From positions 1 to 15,307 of the forward strand of contig JBBHKE010003567.1 of the NCBI GenBank assembly GCA_037447655.1: DNA of 15,307 nucleotides, in the 5' to 3' direction. This stretch comes from Zygnema cylindricum (Eukaryota; Streptophyta; Zygnematophyceae; Zygnematales; Zygnemataceae). Under the pieces are notes generated by a model that saw only the letters and a list, made by a program, of their open reading frames with translations, ran no database searches and had not been told where the DNA came from. A program made the translations under genes and the position numbers. Of this stretch, positions 7,611 to 15,307 are shown in pieces. Each line of letters starts with the position of its first letter. Position 1 is the first letter of the stretch.

Positions 7611-8739
7611 TGCATTCGTTATAATTTGTAAGTGTAATATGGTTAGGAGAGAGGTGATTTCACATGATTTTATTTGTTTTAAAGTTGTTAGTGTACTCGT
7701 ATTTTATTATCTCCAAAGAGCTAACTACATTGTAACAACAGTTATTAAATTTTTTATGAGTTAAGTAAATATAAACTTCTTGGGGCTTACAACGACTCAT
7801 GGAAACTTTTTTGTACGACCAGTATTGAAGTTCACTGCAAGCCTGTTTTTAAGTAGTCCGTTGAATTACCCTTTTTCATTGCCTTTGTGGTTTATTTTTT
7901 TAGGATATTTCAGGGTTTTTTGGGGGATTTCAAAGGTTTTTGGGGTTTTTAGGGTTTTTTGGTGTTTTTCGGGTTTTTCCGGGTTTTCTAGGGTTTTTTA
8001 GGGTTTTTTCTTCTTCCAGTAGATGGTTCTAGAACGAAAGATTGTCAAAAAGTCCAACCTCTTGAAATATGATTTTAAAAAGATAGTCCTTTTGAAATAG
8101 AATTTTAGAAAGAGTCGTAAATTGAATAGTGACGTTGAGCCAAAATTGTGAAAAGAGCATTTTTATTTTTTTTTACTTTACTTGAATGCCCTTTTGTTTA
8201 GTTGCACTCATCCAACGAGTAGGAGATAGAAAATTGAAAGAAGTTCTGGAAAAAACTATCTTTGAATGTACTTCTGCTTATCGCACAGCAACTTCCATGT
8301 TTGTATAAGACAGTATCTCATGTTTGTTTAAGGTAGAAGAAAAAAACACTTGTTTCTTTATAATAACTATTGGTGGACAAGAAATTGCTTACAATCATTT
8401 ATGATGAATAGTTAAAGCAAAAAGTGGGGTTCAAGTTGAAAATTGGCATTAATCAATAGAGCCGATAAGGAGAATTGGACGAGGTTCAAATTTTTTGTTT
8501 GTATAATCATAATATCAATCGATGAATATCGACCAGTACGAAAACAACATCGTGTATCGATATGAGTGTTAATATTATTTCGCCAATTAAAAACAAAGTT
8601 TTTGCGTATCACACGTCCGATTTTCAATTTGAGACCGCCAATCGGAATCTGAGAATCTTACCTTTCAATCGCAACCGTCAGATCCACAATCTGACATGTG
8701 TGTACGAGAAAAAATGTTTTAAGAGACGATAAAAACATT
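7611..8739. other. Noncoding interval, no gene supported
   Basis: AT-rich sequence with only short frames on both strands, none with protein-like composition. Apart from the GGG-rich tract at 7900-8010 I see no organised feature. A weak promoter or 3' flank cannot be excluded from sequence alone. Confidence 0.6.
7900..8010 (+). repeat. GGG/TTTTT telomere-like degenerate tract
   Basis: About ten runs of three to five G are separated by T-rich spacers of five to nine bases. Units resemble TTTTTAGGG or GGGTTTTT, and the best copies (agggttttttagggtttttt) are at the 3' end. This is similar in kind to plant or algal telomeric units but too degenerate to be a terminal telomere. It could form G-rich secondary structure. 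Confidence 0.6.
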
Positions 8740-8764
8740 AATACTAACAGCGATTCACGGTGTA
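8740..8764 (+). repeat. MITE-like terminus just outside the hAT left end
   Basis: The sequence aatactaacagcgattcacggtgta matches the right-hand terminus of the nested MITE at 14336-14360 (consensus AACGCTAATAACG then ATTCGCGGTGTA) with a few differences. It ends 17 bases left of the hAT border, so the family also occurs outside the hAT element. Confidence 0.55.
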
Positions 8765-8773
8765 CTGTTCTGT

Positions 8774-8781
8774 ACTGTACT
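8774..8781. repeat. Left target-site duplication of the hAT element
   Basis: actgtact directly precedes the left CAGAGG terminus. It matches actgtagt at 14691-14698 at seven of eight bases. Eight base pairs is the known duplication length for hAT insertion. Confidence 0.8.
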
Positions 8782-8791
8782 CAGAGGTCGC
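8782..8791 (+). repeat. hAT left terminal inverted repeat
   Basis: CAGAGGTCGC is a perfect inverted match to 14681-14690. Beyond ten bases the match continues only with gaps (AAAC/AAAA, GGTCAA/GTCAA). Confidence 0.88.
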
Positions 8792-8814
8792 GCAAACGGT
8801 CAATCGAAACTGTA

Positions 8815-8943
8815 ACCGGCCGTTAACCGACTGCCCGCGCCGGATCCGGAACGGATTCGGTTGCCAAATTTTGGGGGTCGGGCGGTTACGGTCGGTTGAC
8901 TCACCAGGAAAAAAAAAACGGTCGGTTACGGTCGGTCAAACAA
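8815..8943 (+). repeat. Left subterminal CGGTCGGTTA cluster
   Basis: Contains cggttacggtcggtt at 8883-8897, cggtcggttacggtcggtc at 8919-8937, and inverted versions (aaccggccgttaaccgac) nearer the end. The piece 8858-8937 also resembles 14578-14660 in direct orientation, with shared caattttgg, tcgggcg, cggttac, gactca and aacggtcggtt blocks. Confidence 0.7.
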
Positions 8944-9070
8944 AAAACCAAAAAAAATGAAAAATTTGTACTTTTTTTTTCCAACATTATTGTTCTTTGT
9001 ACTTTTGGTATCGTGGAAGTACGTGGCATCATGATTAGCGTCGCAAATCTGACACGGTACTAACACTATT

Positions 9071-9212
9071 CATTTCGCGAATCTTACAAAAAGATAAGGG
9101 CCGCAAATCGTAATCTATTGTAAAGTGTTAATTATGCACTTTATGCGGTGTTTCCAAAAATATGTCAAATTATTATATCAATATAACGCGACAGATCGTA
9201 ATTATTGGCTTA
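9071..9212 (+). repeat. 142-bp direct repeat, copy 1
   Basis: Nearly identical to 9643-9784, offset 572 bp. The four differences are all transitions and all fall in the first 30 bases. It contains the palindrome-like taattatgcactttatgcgg and ataacgcgacagatcg. Confidence 0.92.
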
Positions 9213-9614
9213 CTCATACATCGTACGCGTAAAGAACGAAAGTACAGTAATATCTAAATAGTGTAATGTACGGTATATGTCAGACCGTACATAAATGTAC
9301 CTTTTCAAGTGAAAACTTTACAAAAAATGAATTAAATCAGATGCGCACGCATAGGAACGTGCGCTCAAAAAACGGGATTGGTTTGACACGTAAACTAGCC
9401 TGACATGTACGGATATTGAAATTTCACGACGGTGTACGATTTCTAATATTTTGTATGCATACAAATTATAATGTGTATAATCGTACAGAAAATTTTCCAT
9501 TTTTGCTGTTCCAAATTAGCATTAACGCCGAAATTAGAATACACCTTTTTTTTAAATGTCAAATTCTCAATTAGCATCAATTACGGTAAATTTACTTCCA
9601 CGCTATTTAAACCT
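9213..9614. other. hAT left arm, between repeat copies
   Basis: AT-rich sequence with many CpG and GTAC sites (repeated tgtacg/cgtac words). No coding frame is supported. A tacacc at 9541 followed by the terminus at 9615-9640 might bound a short degenerate MITE, but the left side is too diverged to call. Confidence 0.45.
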
Positions 9615-9640
9615 CGACACTAATAACGATGCGCGGTGTA
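9615..9640 (+). repeat. MITE-like terminus in hAT left arm
   Basis: cgacactaataacgatgcgcggtgta shares CTAATAACGAT and GCGGTGTA with the right terminus of the nested MITE at 14336-14360. No clear partner terminus was found nearby. Confidence 0.5.
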
Positions 9641-9642
9641 TT

Positions 9643-9784
9643 TATTTCACGAATCTTATAAAAAGATAAAGGCCGCAAATCGTAATCTATTGTAAAGTGT
9701 TAATTATGCACTTTATGCGGTGTTTCCAAAAATATGTCAAATTATTATATCAATATAACGCGACAGATCGTAATTATTGGCTTA
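9643..9784 (+). repeat. 142-bp direct repeat, copy 2
   Basis: Matches copy 1 (9071-9212) at all but four positions. Sequence past 9784 differs from that past 9212, so the repeat border is sharp on the right. Confidence 0.92.
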
Positions 9785-10275
9785 GGGCGGCGTTCCATGA
9801 GGAAATTCTATAAACGTACGGTCAACATTACAGAGTGCTACATTTTTATCAGTGTACTTTCGCGAAGAGTCTGTAATCCACGTGTACAAATAAGAGTGGT
9901 TCTACGTAACATAAGATCGTATTTGAAAATCGTCAAATATTTTTAACACCGACCAACTTCAACTCGAAATCGTCATTTGCATACCATGTACGTGTGGACC
10001 AGGGTATCGTACCACACAAATTTTGTGCTCTTTGCAAATGCTTGTCATACGCCAGCAATTTTTTTTAGGGTTTCTGCGTTTTCGCGTGACGAATGAGCGC
10101 CTCCACAAATAGTGTGAAGAATGGCCGGTACCAAAAAAAATACAACGAAAGTTCGTTACGAGATCACTTTCGTGATTTCCGTTGAAATTCTGAATGCATA
10201 TATCATGTGCGAAATATTTCGATTTCGGTTGGTTGCCGTCTTGACACGTACATTCATTATCCAACGTGTCGCGGC
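9785..10275. other. hAT left arm, no gene seen
   Basis: CpG-rich for the window, with repeated tacg/cgtac words. The frame on the minus strand (9959-10279) has no recognisable protein character and is crossed by repeats, so it is not called. The start (agggcggcgttccatgagga) resembles the complement of sequence near 10505-10523, a possible diverged inverted copy. Confidence 0.4.
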
Positions 10276-10345
10276 TCAATTTTTTTTCTGTAAATGAGAT
10301 GTACCTCCTGGAGGTACATCACCATTTACAAACAATTTGGAAGCG
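10276..10345. repeat. Extended palindrome
   Basis: The core is gatgtacctcc (10298-10308), one T, then ggaggtacatc (10310-10320), a perfect 11-bp arm with a single-base centre. The pairing continues through gtaaatg (10290-10296) with catttac (10323-10329). It goes on weakly into the T-rich and A-rich flanks, giving arms of around 35 bases. Confidence 0.85.
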
Positions 10346-10521
10346 AATGCTTCGCGAAAATATATCCAACGGTCATTATATTCTCCCAGACCTTTGGAGA
10401 ATATTGGCAAGATTCTCAGTAATGTTGTTCGCGTATAAAAACAAAATAGTAGGTACGACGTGGTACGGAGAGGCCTCGATTTCTGTAAAGAATGTCACTT
10501 TTCGTCTGATGGAATGCCACC

Positions 10522-10706
10522 CTTACTCATACATCGTACATTATTGCAAAGTGCTAATTATGGGTTTTATACCGCGTTTCCACAAATATATCATATTATT
10601 ATGTCAATGTCACGCGACATGTAGTCATTATTAGTTAATAAATCAGCGGAAATCAAATTATTACGTCAATTTCCCAAGACAAATCCTAATTATTAGCTTA
10701 CTCACA
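10522..10706 (+). repeat. Diverged further copies of the 142-bp repeat
   Basis: 10541-10635 resembles the second half of the 142-bp repeat (gcaaagtgctaattatg, ccgcgtttccacaaatat, gtcaat plus acgcgaca). 10652-10706 is another partial copy (tcaaattattacgtcaat, taattattagcttactca). ttactcatacatcgtac precedes the third copy at 10522-10538 but follows copy 1 at 9210-9226, as expected for a broken tandem array. Confidence 0.7.
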
Positions 10707-10963
10707 TGTTTCAAACAATAAATCGATAAATGGGAATGCTATTTAATTAGAAAAACTTGACCACAATTCAAACAAAACTTAGTCATACACCAAAATGGAC
10801 AAAAGCATTCTCGCTTCTCTTAAAACTACAATCCAAAACGAACTTCAAAAATCAAAAAATGGTGAAACTGCTTAGTATTACCTAGTGAAAGAAAGTAGGG
10901 CCACTTTAAGTTGTGAAAAAAAATTGAACATGTCTATGAAACTAAAACATAAAACAAATACAT

Positions 10964-13039
10964 AGTAAAGGGGGAGGTTTAGTGGCTTGTAATACATGTT
11001 TCGTAGTTTATCAATACAAGTCAACAAACGGTACTTCAATAATTAACACTCACACATGTTTAGCTTTGGGCGACATGGATAGTTTTAGAGGAATTCTTCA
11101 TAATTTTCTTTCAAAAACGGAGGCGAAAAGGAGTGACCGAAAAAAATTTGCGAAAATGGTGGCGTTGATGTGTTGCGAGGACCTTCGAATATTTTCGACG
11201 GTCAACGGTTCAGGTATGATTTATTTTGAATTCCATTTAGGATGGCGTTAATGTATATGTCATTATAACTTGTTTTGTTAATAAATTTATATTATTGAGC
11301 TTCATCACTATTTTTTTATCTATAACTTTTATTCGTACGCTTATTTTTATTCTTTTATTATTATTTGGCTTGTGATGATGTTTTTTTTATATAAACCTTA
11401 TTTATTGATCATGGCTAATAATTGTATGTTATTTTCTTATTCTATTTTTTTTGTTCCCAGGTTTTCAAGCATTTTTTTCAACATTATTTGATGTTGGTGT
11501 TTCGTCCAAAAAGTGTTGACATCGACCAACTACTCCCGTCCGCCAATGCCGTAAAAAACTACATTATAGCTTCTCCCAAAGATATTCGTAGTTTGATCAT
11601 CCCAAAACTTAAGGAAAACTTCAATAACAATATTTTCGTCGCATTTACGACCGATCTCTGGACCAAGACAATAAAAATAACATCATTCATGTCAATAACG
11701 GCTCATTATATTGACAAAGAATTTAAACTTCATGCTCAGACGCTTCAAGTCGATCATTTTCCGGAAGAAAAACATACTGCGGAAAATGTTTTAACGGCTT
11801 TCAAAAATTGTTTGACCAATTTTGAATGGTCCATTTTCGATGTTTTGGCAAATTGTTGCGTTGTTGTGACCAACAATGTCTCTAACATGTGTGCGACTGA
11901 AGGTCTACCGAGTATGTTTACTTGGATACCTTGCGCGGATCATAAAATTGCTACAATTGTGACAACGATTTTGAACAAGAGCGGAACTTCCAAAAAATAC
12001 AAATACGATGTGGAAGTTCCTGAATTCTTTTATCTAATAGATGCGTGTAAATCATTGGTCACGTTTTTCAAACATAGTAATTTACAAAATCTTTTGAAAA
12101 ACACTTCAAAACAAGAAAACGCAACGCGGTGGAATTCTTTGCTCAGAATGCTTAATAGTATTTACGATGCATTCAATGAGATAGGACCAATCGCTCAAGC
12201 AAAAAATAAATTGATACTTTTTGCTTGTATCGATAAGACTCACCTTACCAAACTTATTTGATTTTTGGAAAGGTTTCAAGAAGCGGCCCTAAAGCTGGAA
12301 AAGTTCAAAGAACCAACTTTACATTTGGTTTTGTTTGAACTAACGTCCCTGCATAACCATTGTAAGATAAGAAAACCATCTTACAATGACGGTGAAAAAG
12401 AATGCCCGGCCGATTTCCCAAACTTGCAAAAATTGAAAGAACTTTTTATGAAATTTGCGTTACTGAAGTGGGGCCTTCATGAGCATCATATTATCGGGGC
12501 TCTCTTAGATCCCCGACAAAAACAAAAGCTTGAAATAATTGGGGTATCGAAAACCGAAATTGAAAGCGCTAGGGTCAAACTTCGAGAACTTGCTAACGAC
12601 CTAGGTGATGACGTTGATTTCGGTAGTCCTCAATGTATCACAAAAAAACGAAAAATATCGCAAAATATGGCGGTTTCCAATTTTTTTTTGGTGAGAGCGA
12701 TGACGAAAATGAGGTTTATATTACCATCGACAAAAAAACGCTCGTTAGTGAGGAATTGAAACGTTATTTTGATTTAAAATCAACCAACGACGAAAGATTG
12801 AACTTTAACATACTTCAATGGTGGAAAAAGAAATCATATGTACGTGCAAAGATGGAGGATTTCCTTTTCTAGCCGGTGTTGCTAGATCTATTCTAGCTAT
12901 TCCGACTTCTAGTTCCATGTCGGAATGCAACTTTTCGGATGCCGAGAACACGATAACAAAGAAGAGGAGCGCACTATCGGCTTCAATTGTTAGTGATCTT
13001 TTATGTGTTAGATCCAACAGAGATCTTTTAAATGCGTAG
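10964..13039 (+). pseudogene. hAT-family transposase (BED-type), inactivated
   Basis: Would cut and join the element's ends in the nucleus. The first exon (to 11213) has a BED-finger-like start (VACNTC, then VVYQYKSTNGTS and HTC with atypical spacing) and a helix ending CCEDLRIFSTVNGSG, the usual lead-in to a hAT core. After an intron come KHFFQHY, FTTDLWTK (first catalytic Asp region), VVTNNVSNM, PCADHKIA (the C..H motif), ATRWNSLL, GALLDPRQK, a WW pair, and the C-terminal dimerisation region FLAGVARSILAIPTSSSMSE with NFS. Breaks: TGA at 12259-12261; a frameshift at a T9 run (12681-12689); a second frameshift at about 12830-12860; and a frame mismatch at the intron junction. Families usually have TDNxxNM, whereas here the Asp is Asn (codon 11872-11874). 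The N-terminus before 10964 is unclear. A spliced start ATG at 10795 runs into a stop after 26 codons. Confidence 0.9.
11214..11460 (+). other. Probable intron in the transposase pseudogene
   Basis: TCAG|GTATGA at 11213/11214 and ttttttttgttcccag ending at 11460 are good splice sites, and protein similarity jumps across them (NGSG to FKHFF). Joined as they stand the frames disagree by one base. This may be one extra T in the GTTTTC after the acceptor, another sign of decay. Confidence 0.6.
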
Positions 13040-13040
13040 T

Positions 13041-13066
13041 TTTTTGTTTTGTTTTGTTTTGTTTTC
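13041..13066 (+). repeat. (TTTTG)n short tandem repeat
   Basis: Four to five TTTTG units directly after the transposase stop codon TAG at 13037-13039. Confidence 0.85.
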
Positions 13067-13560
13067 TAATTATTGTTATTTTTTTAGTATTAGTTATACA
13101 TATATATTTTTTTCTTTATTTATTTTTTCATTTTCACAATTTTTCTAGTGTTTATCTTTTTTTTTCTTAAACCGGAATATTTATTTTTTACCAATTTACC
13201 AAAGCGAAGTATTTATACCACATTTAGATTATATATTTTGTGTAATTTTTAGGTTTGAGGTTGAGAATTGGTATAATAGAGTCGAAAATAAGACAAGGTT
13301 GTGATTTGATTTTTCATATATTTTATACTACAAAATATGTTTTGATTTTTGTTCTCATCACAATGTGTTTCTTGCTAATTGATTTTTTGTGTGAAAAACT
13401 AAGATTTTTTTGTAAACATTCATAGTTAAAACTTTACCTTTTTTGCATAATTCATAACATAGTATTGTAGTCGAAATAAAAATTGTCCCAAAAATTGTAG
13501 CGAAAAATTTAGATTTGCGAGAGAATAAACATTAACATCACAAAATAAAGTTAACAATAT
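13067..13560. other. hAT right arm, AT-rich 3' flank of the transposase
   Basis: Very T-rich sequence. AATAAA hexamers at about 13475 and 13524 could have served as polyadenylation signals for the transposase transcript. Nothing else is recognised. Confidence 0.4.
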
Positions 13561-13610
13561 TATTTAAAGACGTGGACTATATCCTGCCACGTCTCTTTGC
13601 ATTAAATAGT
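13561..13610. repeat. MITE-internal segment with conserved hairpin, stray copy
   Basis: tatttaaagacgtgg followed by actatatcctgccacgtctc is closely similar to 14245-14280. gacgtgg (13569-13575) pairs perfectly with ccacgtc (13587-13593). It lies just outside the terminus at 13639, so the two family copies are rearranged relative to each other. Confidence 0.7.
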
Positions 13611-13897
13611 ATCGTTAATCATAATTTTCCATTAACACTACACCACGAATTGTAATTAGCTTTATTAACGCTAATTCCGTCACCACGAATTTTGACCCAA
13701 AAACCTTATAAAGAGTAAATAACTCTAAATTTGTGTTTACATTATTTAAGGTAGCTTTTTAATCAACGTTAACAATTTTAGTATATTGCCGTTTTAAATA
13801 GTGTGGCTTACGATCGGTGTCTGACCGTGCAAAATTGTACCGTATTAACGACAAATGTACAAAAAATGATTTAATACATGCCGTTATGATGTAATTG

Positions 13898-14100
13898 CGT
13901 TTTCACAAACCGCGTGGTGCAAACGTCATAATGGCGTGAAATTGTACGTTTGGCAAATTTTGTATGTGTACCTAAAAATTGGATAATTATTACGTGAAAT
14001 TGTACGTTTTCACAAACCGCGTAGTGGAAACGTCATAATGACGTGAAATGTGTACCTAAAAAATCAGATAAGTATGACGTGAAATTGTACATTTGTCAAA
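13898..14100 (+). repeat. Tandem repeat, 107-bp period
   Basis: cgttttcacaaaccgcgt recurs at 13898 and 14005. Both are followed by (g/a)gtg(c/g)aaacgtcataatg(g/a)cgtgaaa, then gtgtacctaaaaa and a cgtgaaattgtac block. Copy 2 lacks about 20 bases of the middle. Confidence 0.85.
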
Positions 14101-14156
14101 TTCTGTAAAGCGGATAATTTTTACTGACAGAAACCCAAATTAAAGTTATTGATAAA

Positions 14157-14361
14157 CTACACCGCGAATCGTTATTAGCGTTATGAACTCTATATCGACA
14201 CCCCAAAATTTTGACATTAGTACCTTAAATAGAATAAACTACACTATTTAAGGACGTTGACTATAATCTGCCACGTCTCCTGGCACTAAATTAGAATGAA
14301 TGACGCTACTTTTTTATTTACACAAATAATTTCTCAACGCTAATAACGATTCGCGGTGTAG
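14157..14361. mobile_element. Nested 205-bp MITE with 26-bp perfect inverted repeats
   Basis: Bases 14157-14182 are the exact reverse complement of 14336-14361. The tips read cTA-CACCGCGAATC and GATTCGCGGTG-TAg, consistent with a TA target duplication as made by Tc1/mariner-like transposases. Inside, ccttaaatag (14223-14232) pairs perfectly with ctatttaagg (14244-14253), and gacgttg pairs with ccacgtc with one mismatch (14253-14277). There is no coding frame, so it would need a transposase from elsewhere. Confidence 0.85.
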
Positions 14362-14461
14362 AGTACAACTTTGTTTTGAAAAAACGAAAAAAACTACATT
14401 GGAATAGATAACATTAATTATTTATTTACGATGATTACAATTCGCGGTGTAATAAATGCTT

Positions 14462-14485
14462 AGCGTTAATAACAATGAGCGTTGT
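14462..14485 (+). repeat. Another MITE-like terminus
   Basis: agcgttaataacaatgagcgttgt(a) matches the AACGCTAATAACG...GCGGTGTA right terminus in outline, with several changes. With 14432-14451 and 14336-14361 it makes three right-type termini in a row. Confidence 0.45.
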
Positions 14486-14500
14486 AATTTTGTACCTTTT

Positions 14501-14660
14501 CGGTTACGGGCGGGCACAATTAGTCGCTAGAATCAAGTTTCGGTTAATTTTTTTTTTCGTAAACGACTGTCGGTTAACGGTTAACAATTTTGGAGCATGA
14601 CAAAACTCGGTCGGGCGTCGGTTACTCAGATTTTGAAAAACAAAAACGGTCGGTTTCGGG
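14501..14660 (+). repeat. Right subterminal CGGTTA/CGGTCGG cluster
   Basis: Motifs include cggttacgggcggg (14501-14514), tttcggttaat (near 14538), gtcggttaacggttaac (14569-14585), ctcggtcgggcgtcggttac (14606-14625) and acggtcggtttcggg (14646-14660). Similar words occur at the left end. By analogy with other hAT elements these are candidate transposase binding sites. Confidence 0.65.
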
Positions 14661-14680
14661 TATGGAATTTTTTGACTTTT

Positions 14681-14690
14681 GCGACCTCTG
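14681..14690 (-). repeat. hAT right terminal inverted repeat
   Basis: GCGACCTCTG is the exact reverse complement of 8782-8791 and marks the right border of the element. Confidence 0.88.
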
Positions 14691-14698
14691 ACTGTAGT
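14691..14698. repeat. Right target-site duplication of the hAT element
   Basis: actgtagt, adjacent to the right terminus. It differs from the left copy (actgtact) at the seventh base only. Confidence 0.8.
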
Positions 14699-15307
14699 GT
14701 TTCGTTGGCAAATCGATATGCCGATCTTCAAGTTTTCGTCGGATCCTCGGTTGGGAAGGAGAAAAACAACGTTGAATCAGTACAGTGCAGTTTACCATCT
14801 TTGGTGTAATGTATTTTGTTTTCATAGGCTGTACGGTTTAGGGGTCACAACCTAAGATATATGGTCAGTCGGTCACGGCGTCACTGTATGGTGTTATTAG
14901 GGTACGTCCCAATGTAATTGGTACTTTGATAAAGTATTTTGGACTGTAGTTAAGATTCTCCGTACTACTTTGAAGAGCGTCCCAATGTGCGAAAATGAAA
15001 TCGGAACTTTGACTGTGACGGTTGTAGACGTAGGTACATCTTTGTGACGATTAAAGGCGACTACGAAACTTCGGACGATTGGTGACGACAACAAAAACAA
15101 CGAAAGTTGTAGACGTCTAGATTTTTGTGAAATTATAGATGTTTAGTGTTTGGTGACATTATGACGTCACGCTCACTTGTGACAACGTCGATGTCACGGA
15201 TTCAAGAACTTTCCGCCATGGTTTATGATTTTGCTTTTTATACTTTTCTCATTCAACTTGCCATTAAATAAAAACCTAAAAAAATATTTTTCAAAGATCT
15301 TTCATTT
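14699..15307. other. Right flank, no gene supported
   Basis: Moderately CpG-containing sequence without a convincing frame on either strand. Small items seen: cgtcccaatgt twice (14905 and 14978, about 73 bp apart), gttgtagacgt twice (15022 and 15104), the palindrome tgacgtca at 15162-15169, and an AATAAA at about 15266. None is enough to name a gene or a regulatory site. Confidence 0.5.

Larger units (their letters stand above)
13639..14451. mobile_element. Possible outer MITE-like unit, 813 bp, degenerate
   Basis: The left end TACACCACGAATTGTAATTA (13639-13658) is the inverse of 14432-14451 (ending ttcgcggtgta) with 18 of 20 bases matching. Both ends start or finish with TA. It encloses the 107-bp repeat and the better-preserved 205-bp MITE. 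It may be one larger element with a nested one, or an array of termini from separate insertions. Confidence 0.45.
8782..14690 (+). mobile_element. Decayed autonomous hAT DNA transposon, 5,909 bp
   Basis: Both ends are defined. The left is CAGAGGTCGC and the right is its exact complement GCGACCTCTG, flanked by an 8-bp duplication with one mismatch. A central transposase pseudogene with hAT motifs sits on the + strand. CAG at the outer tip and 8-bp duplications are hAT hallmarks. Internal to the termini, both ends carry clusters of CGGTCGGTTA-like motifs, probably transposase binding sites by analogy with other hAT elements. The arms are unusually long (about 2.2 kb left, 1.65 kb right). They are filled with direct repeats, a palindrome and MITE-like termini, which suggests later nested insertions or satellite-like growth. 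The element is CpG-rich compared with the gene region to its left. Damage to the coding region means it cannot make its own transposase. Confidence 0.9.

Noticed and set aside
7780-8001. Phe/Gly/Val-rich + frame
   Set aside because: It is a translation of the GGG/TTTTT tract, with TTG as its only start-like codon.
8760-8960. 66-residue + frame over the hAT left end
   Set aside because: It spans the target duplication, terminal repeat and subterminal motifs, so it is not a conserved gene.
10266-10634. 122-residue + frame in the hAT left arm
   Set aside because: It crosses the palindrome and a copy of the 142-bp repeat and shows no protein-like pattern.
15162-15169. tgacgtca as a CRE-type regulatory site
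   Set aside because: A single 8-base palindrome with no gene or promoter beside it is not enough.
1-15307. Bacterial operon, CRISPR, tRNA or rRNA
   Set aside because: No regularly spaced spacer-repeat array, no cloverleaf with a clear anticodon arm and no conserved rRNA segment was seen; the gene structure is eukaryotic.

Overview
This is nuclear DNA of a eukaryote. It is AT-rich, with GT-AG introns, intronic microsatellites and minisatellites, the standard genetic code (TAA, TAG and TGA all act as stops in plausible frames), and a decayed hAT-type DNA transposon. Nothing fixes the lineage. A protist or an invertebrate would both fit, and no prokaryotic operon, rRNA, tRNA or CRISPR was seen.

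Positions 89 to about 7176 (+ strand): I read the coding stretches as exons of one gene that starts upstream of the window. The exons are 89-444, 1617-3406, 3851-4821, 5580-5783 and, less surely, 6936-7176. Each open frame runs into a GT donor and resumes after an AG acceptor in a matching phase. The joined product would be about 1,190 residues here. It has a beta-rich N-terminal piece, a long Ser/Thr/Glu-rich and probably disordered middle with several internal duplications, a Gly-punctuated heptad segment, an acidic stretch and an RVTF motif resembling a PP1 docking site. I do not recognise the family.

The introns hold much repeat structure: a 72-bp tandem duplication, a degenerate AT-rich array ending at an acceptor, a purine (GA) tract and a (CT)43 tract on either side of one exon, and a degenerate array with CTT-rich tracts ending at the next proposed acceptor. 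A three-copy minisatellite (about 7209-7610) follows the last proposed exon, and a GGG-rich telomere-like tract lies at 7900-8010.

Positions 8782-14690 form one hAT element of 5,909 bp. It has 10-bp perfect terminal inverted repeats (CAGAGGTCGC), a flanking 8-bp duplication with one mismatch (actgtact / actgtagt), clusters of CGGTCGGTTA-like subterminal motifs at both ends, and a central transposase pseudogene (about 10964-13039). The pseudogene has a BED-like start, an intron, a stop, two frameshifts and an Asp-to-Asn change in the TDNxxNM-type motif. Its arms carry direct repeats, a large palindrome, and a family of short termini (TTCGCGGTGTA). One pair of these forms an intact-looking 205-bp MITE with 26-bp perfect inverted repeats and TA ends. 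The last 600 bases show no gene I can support.
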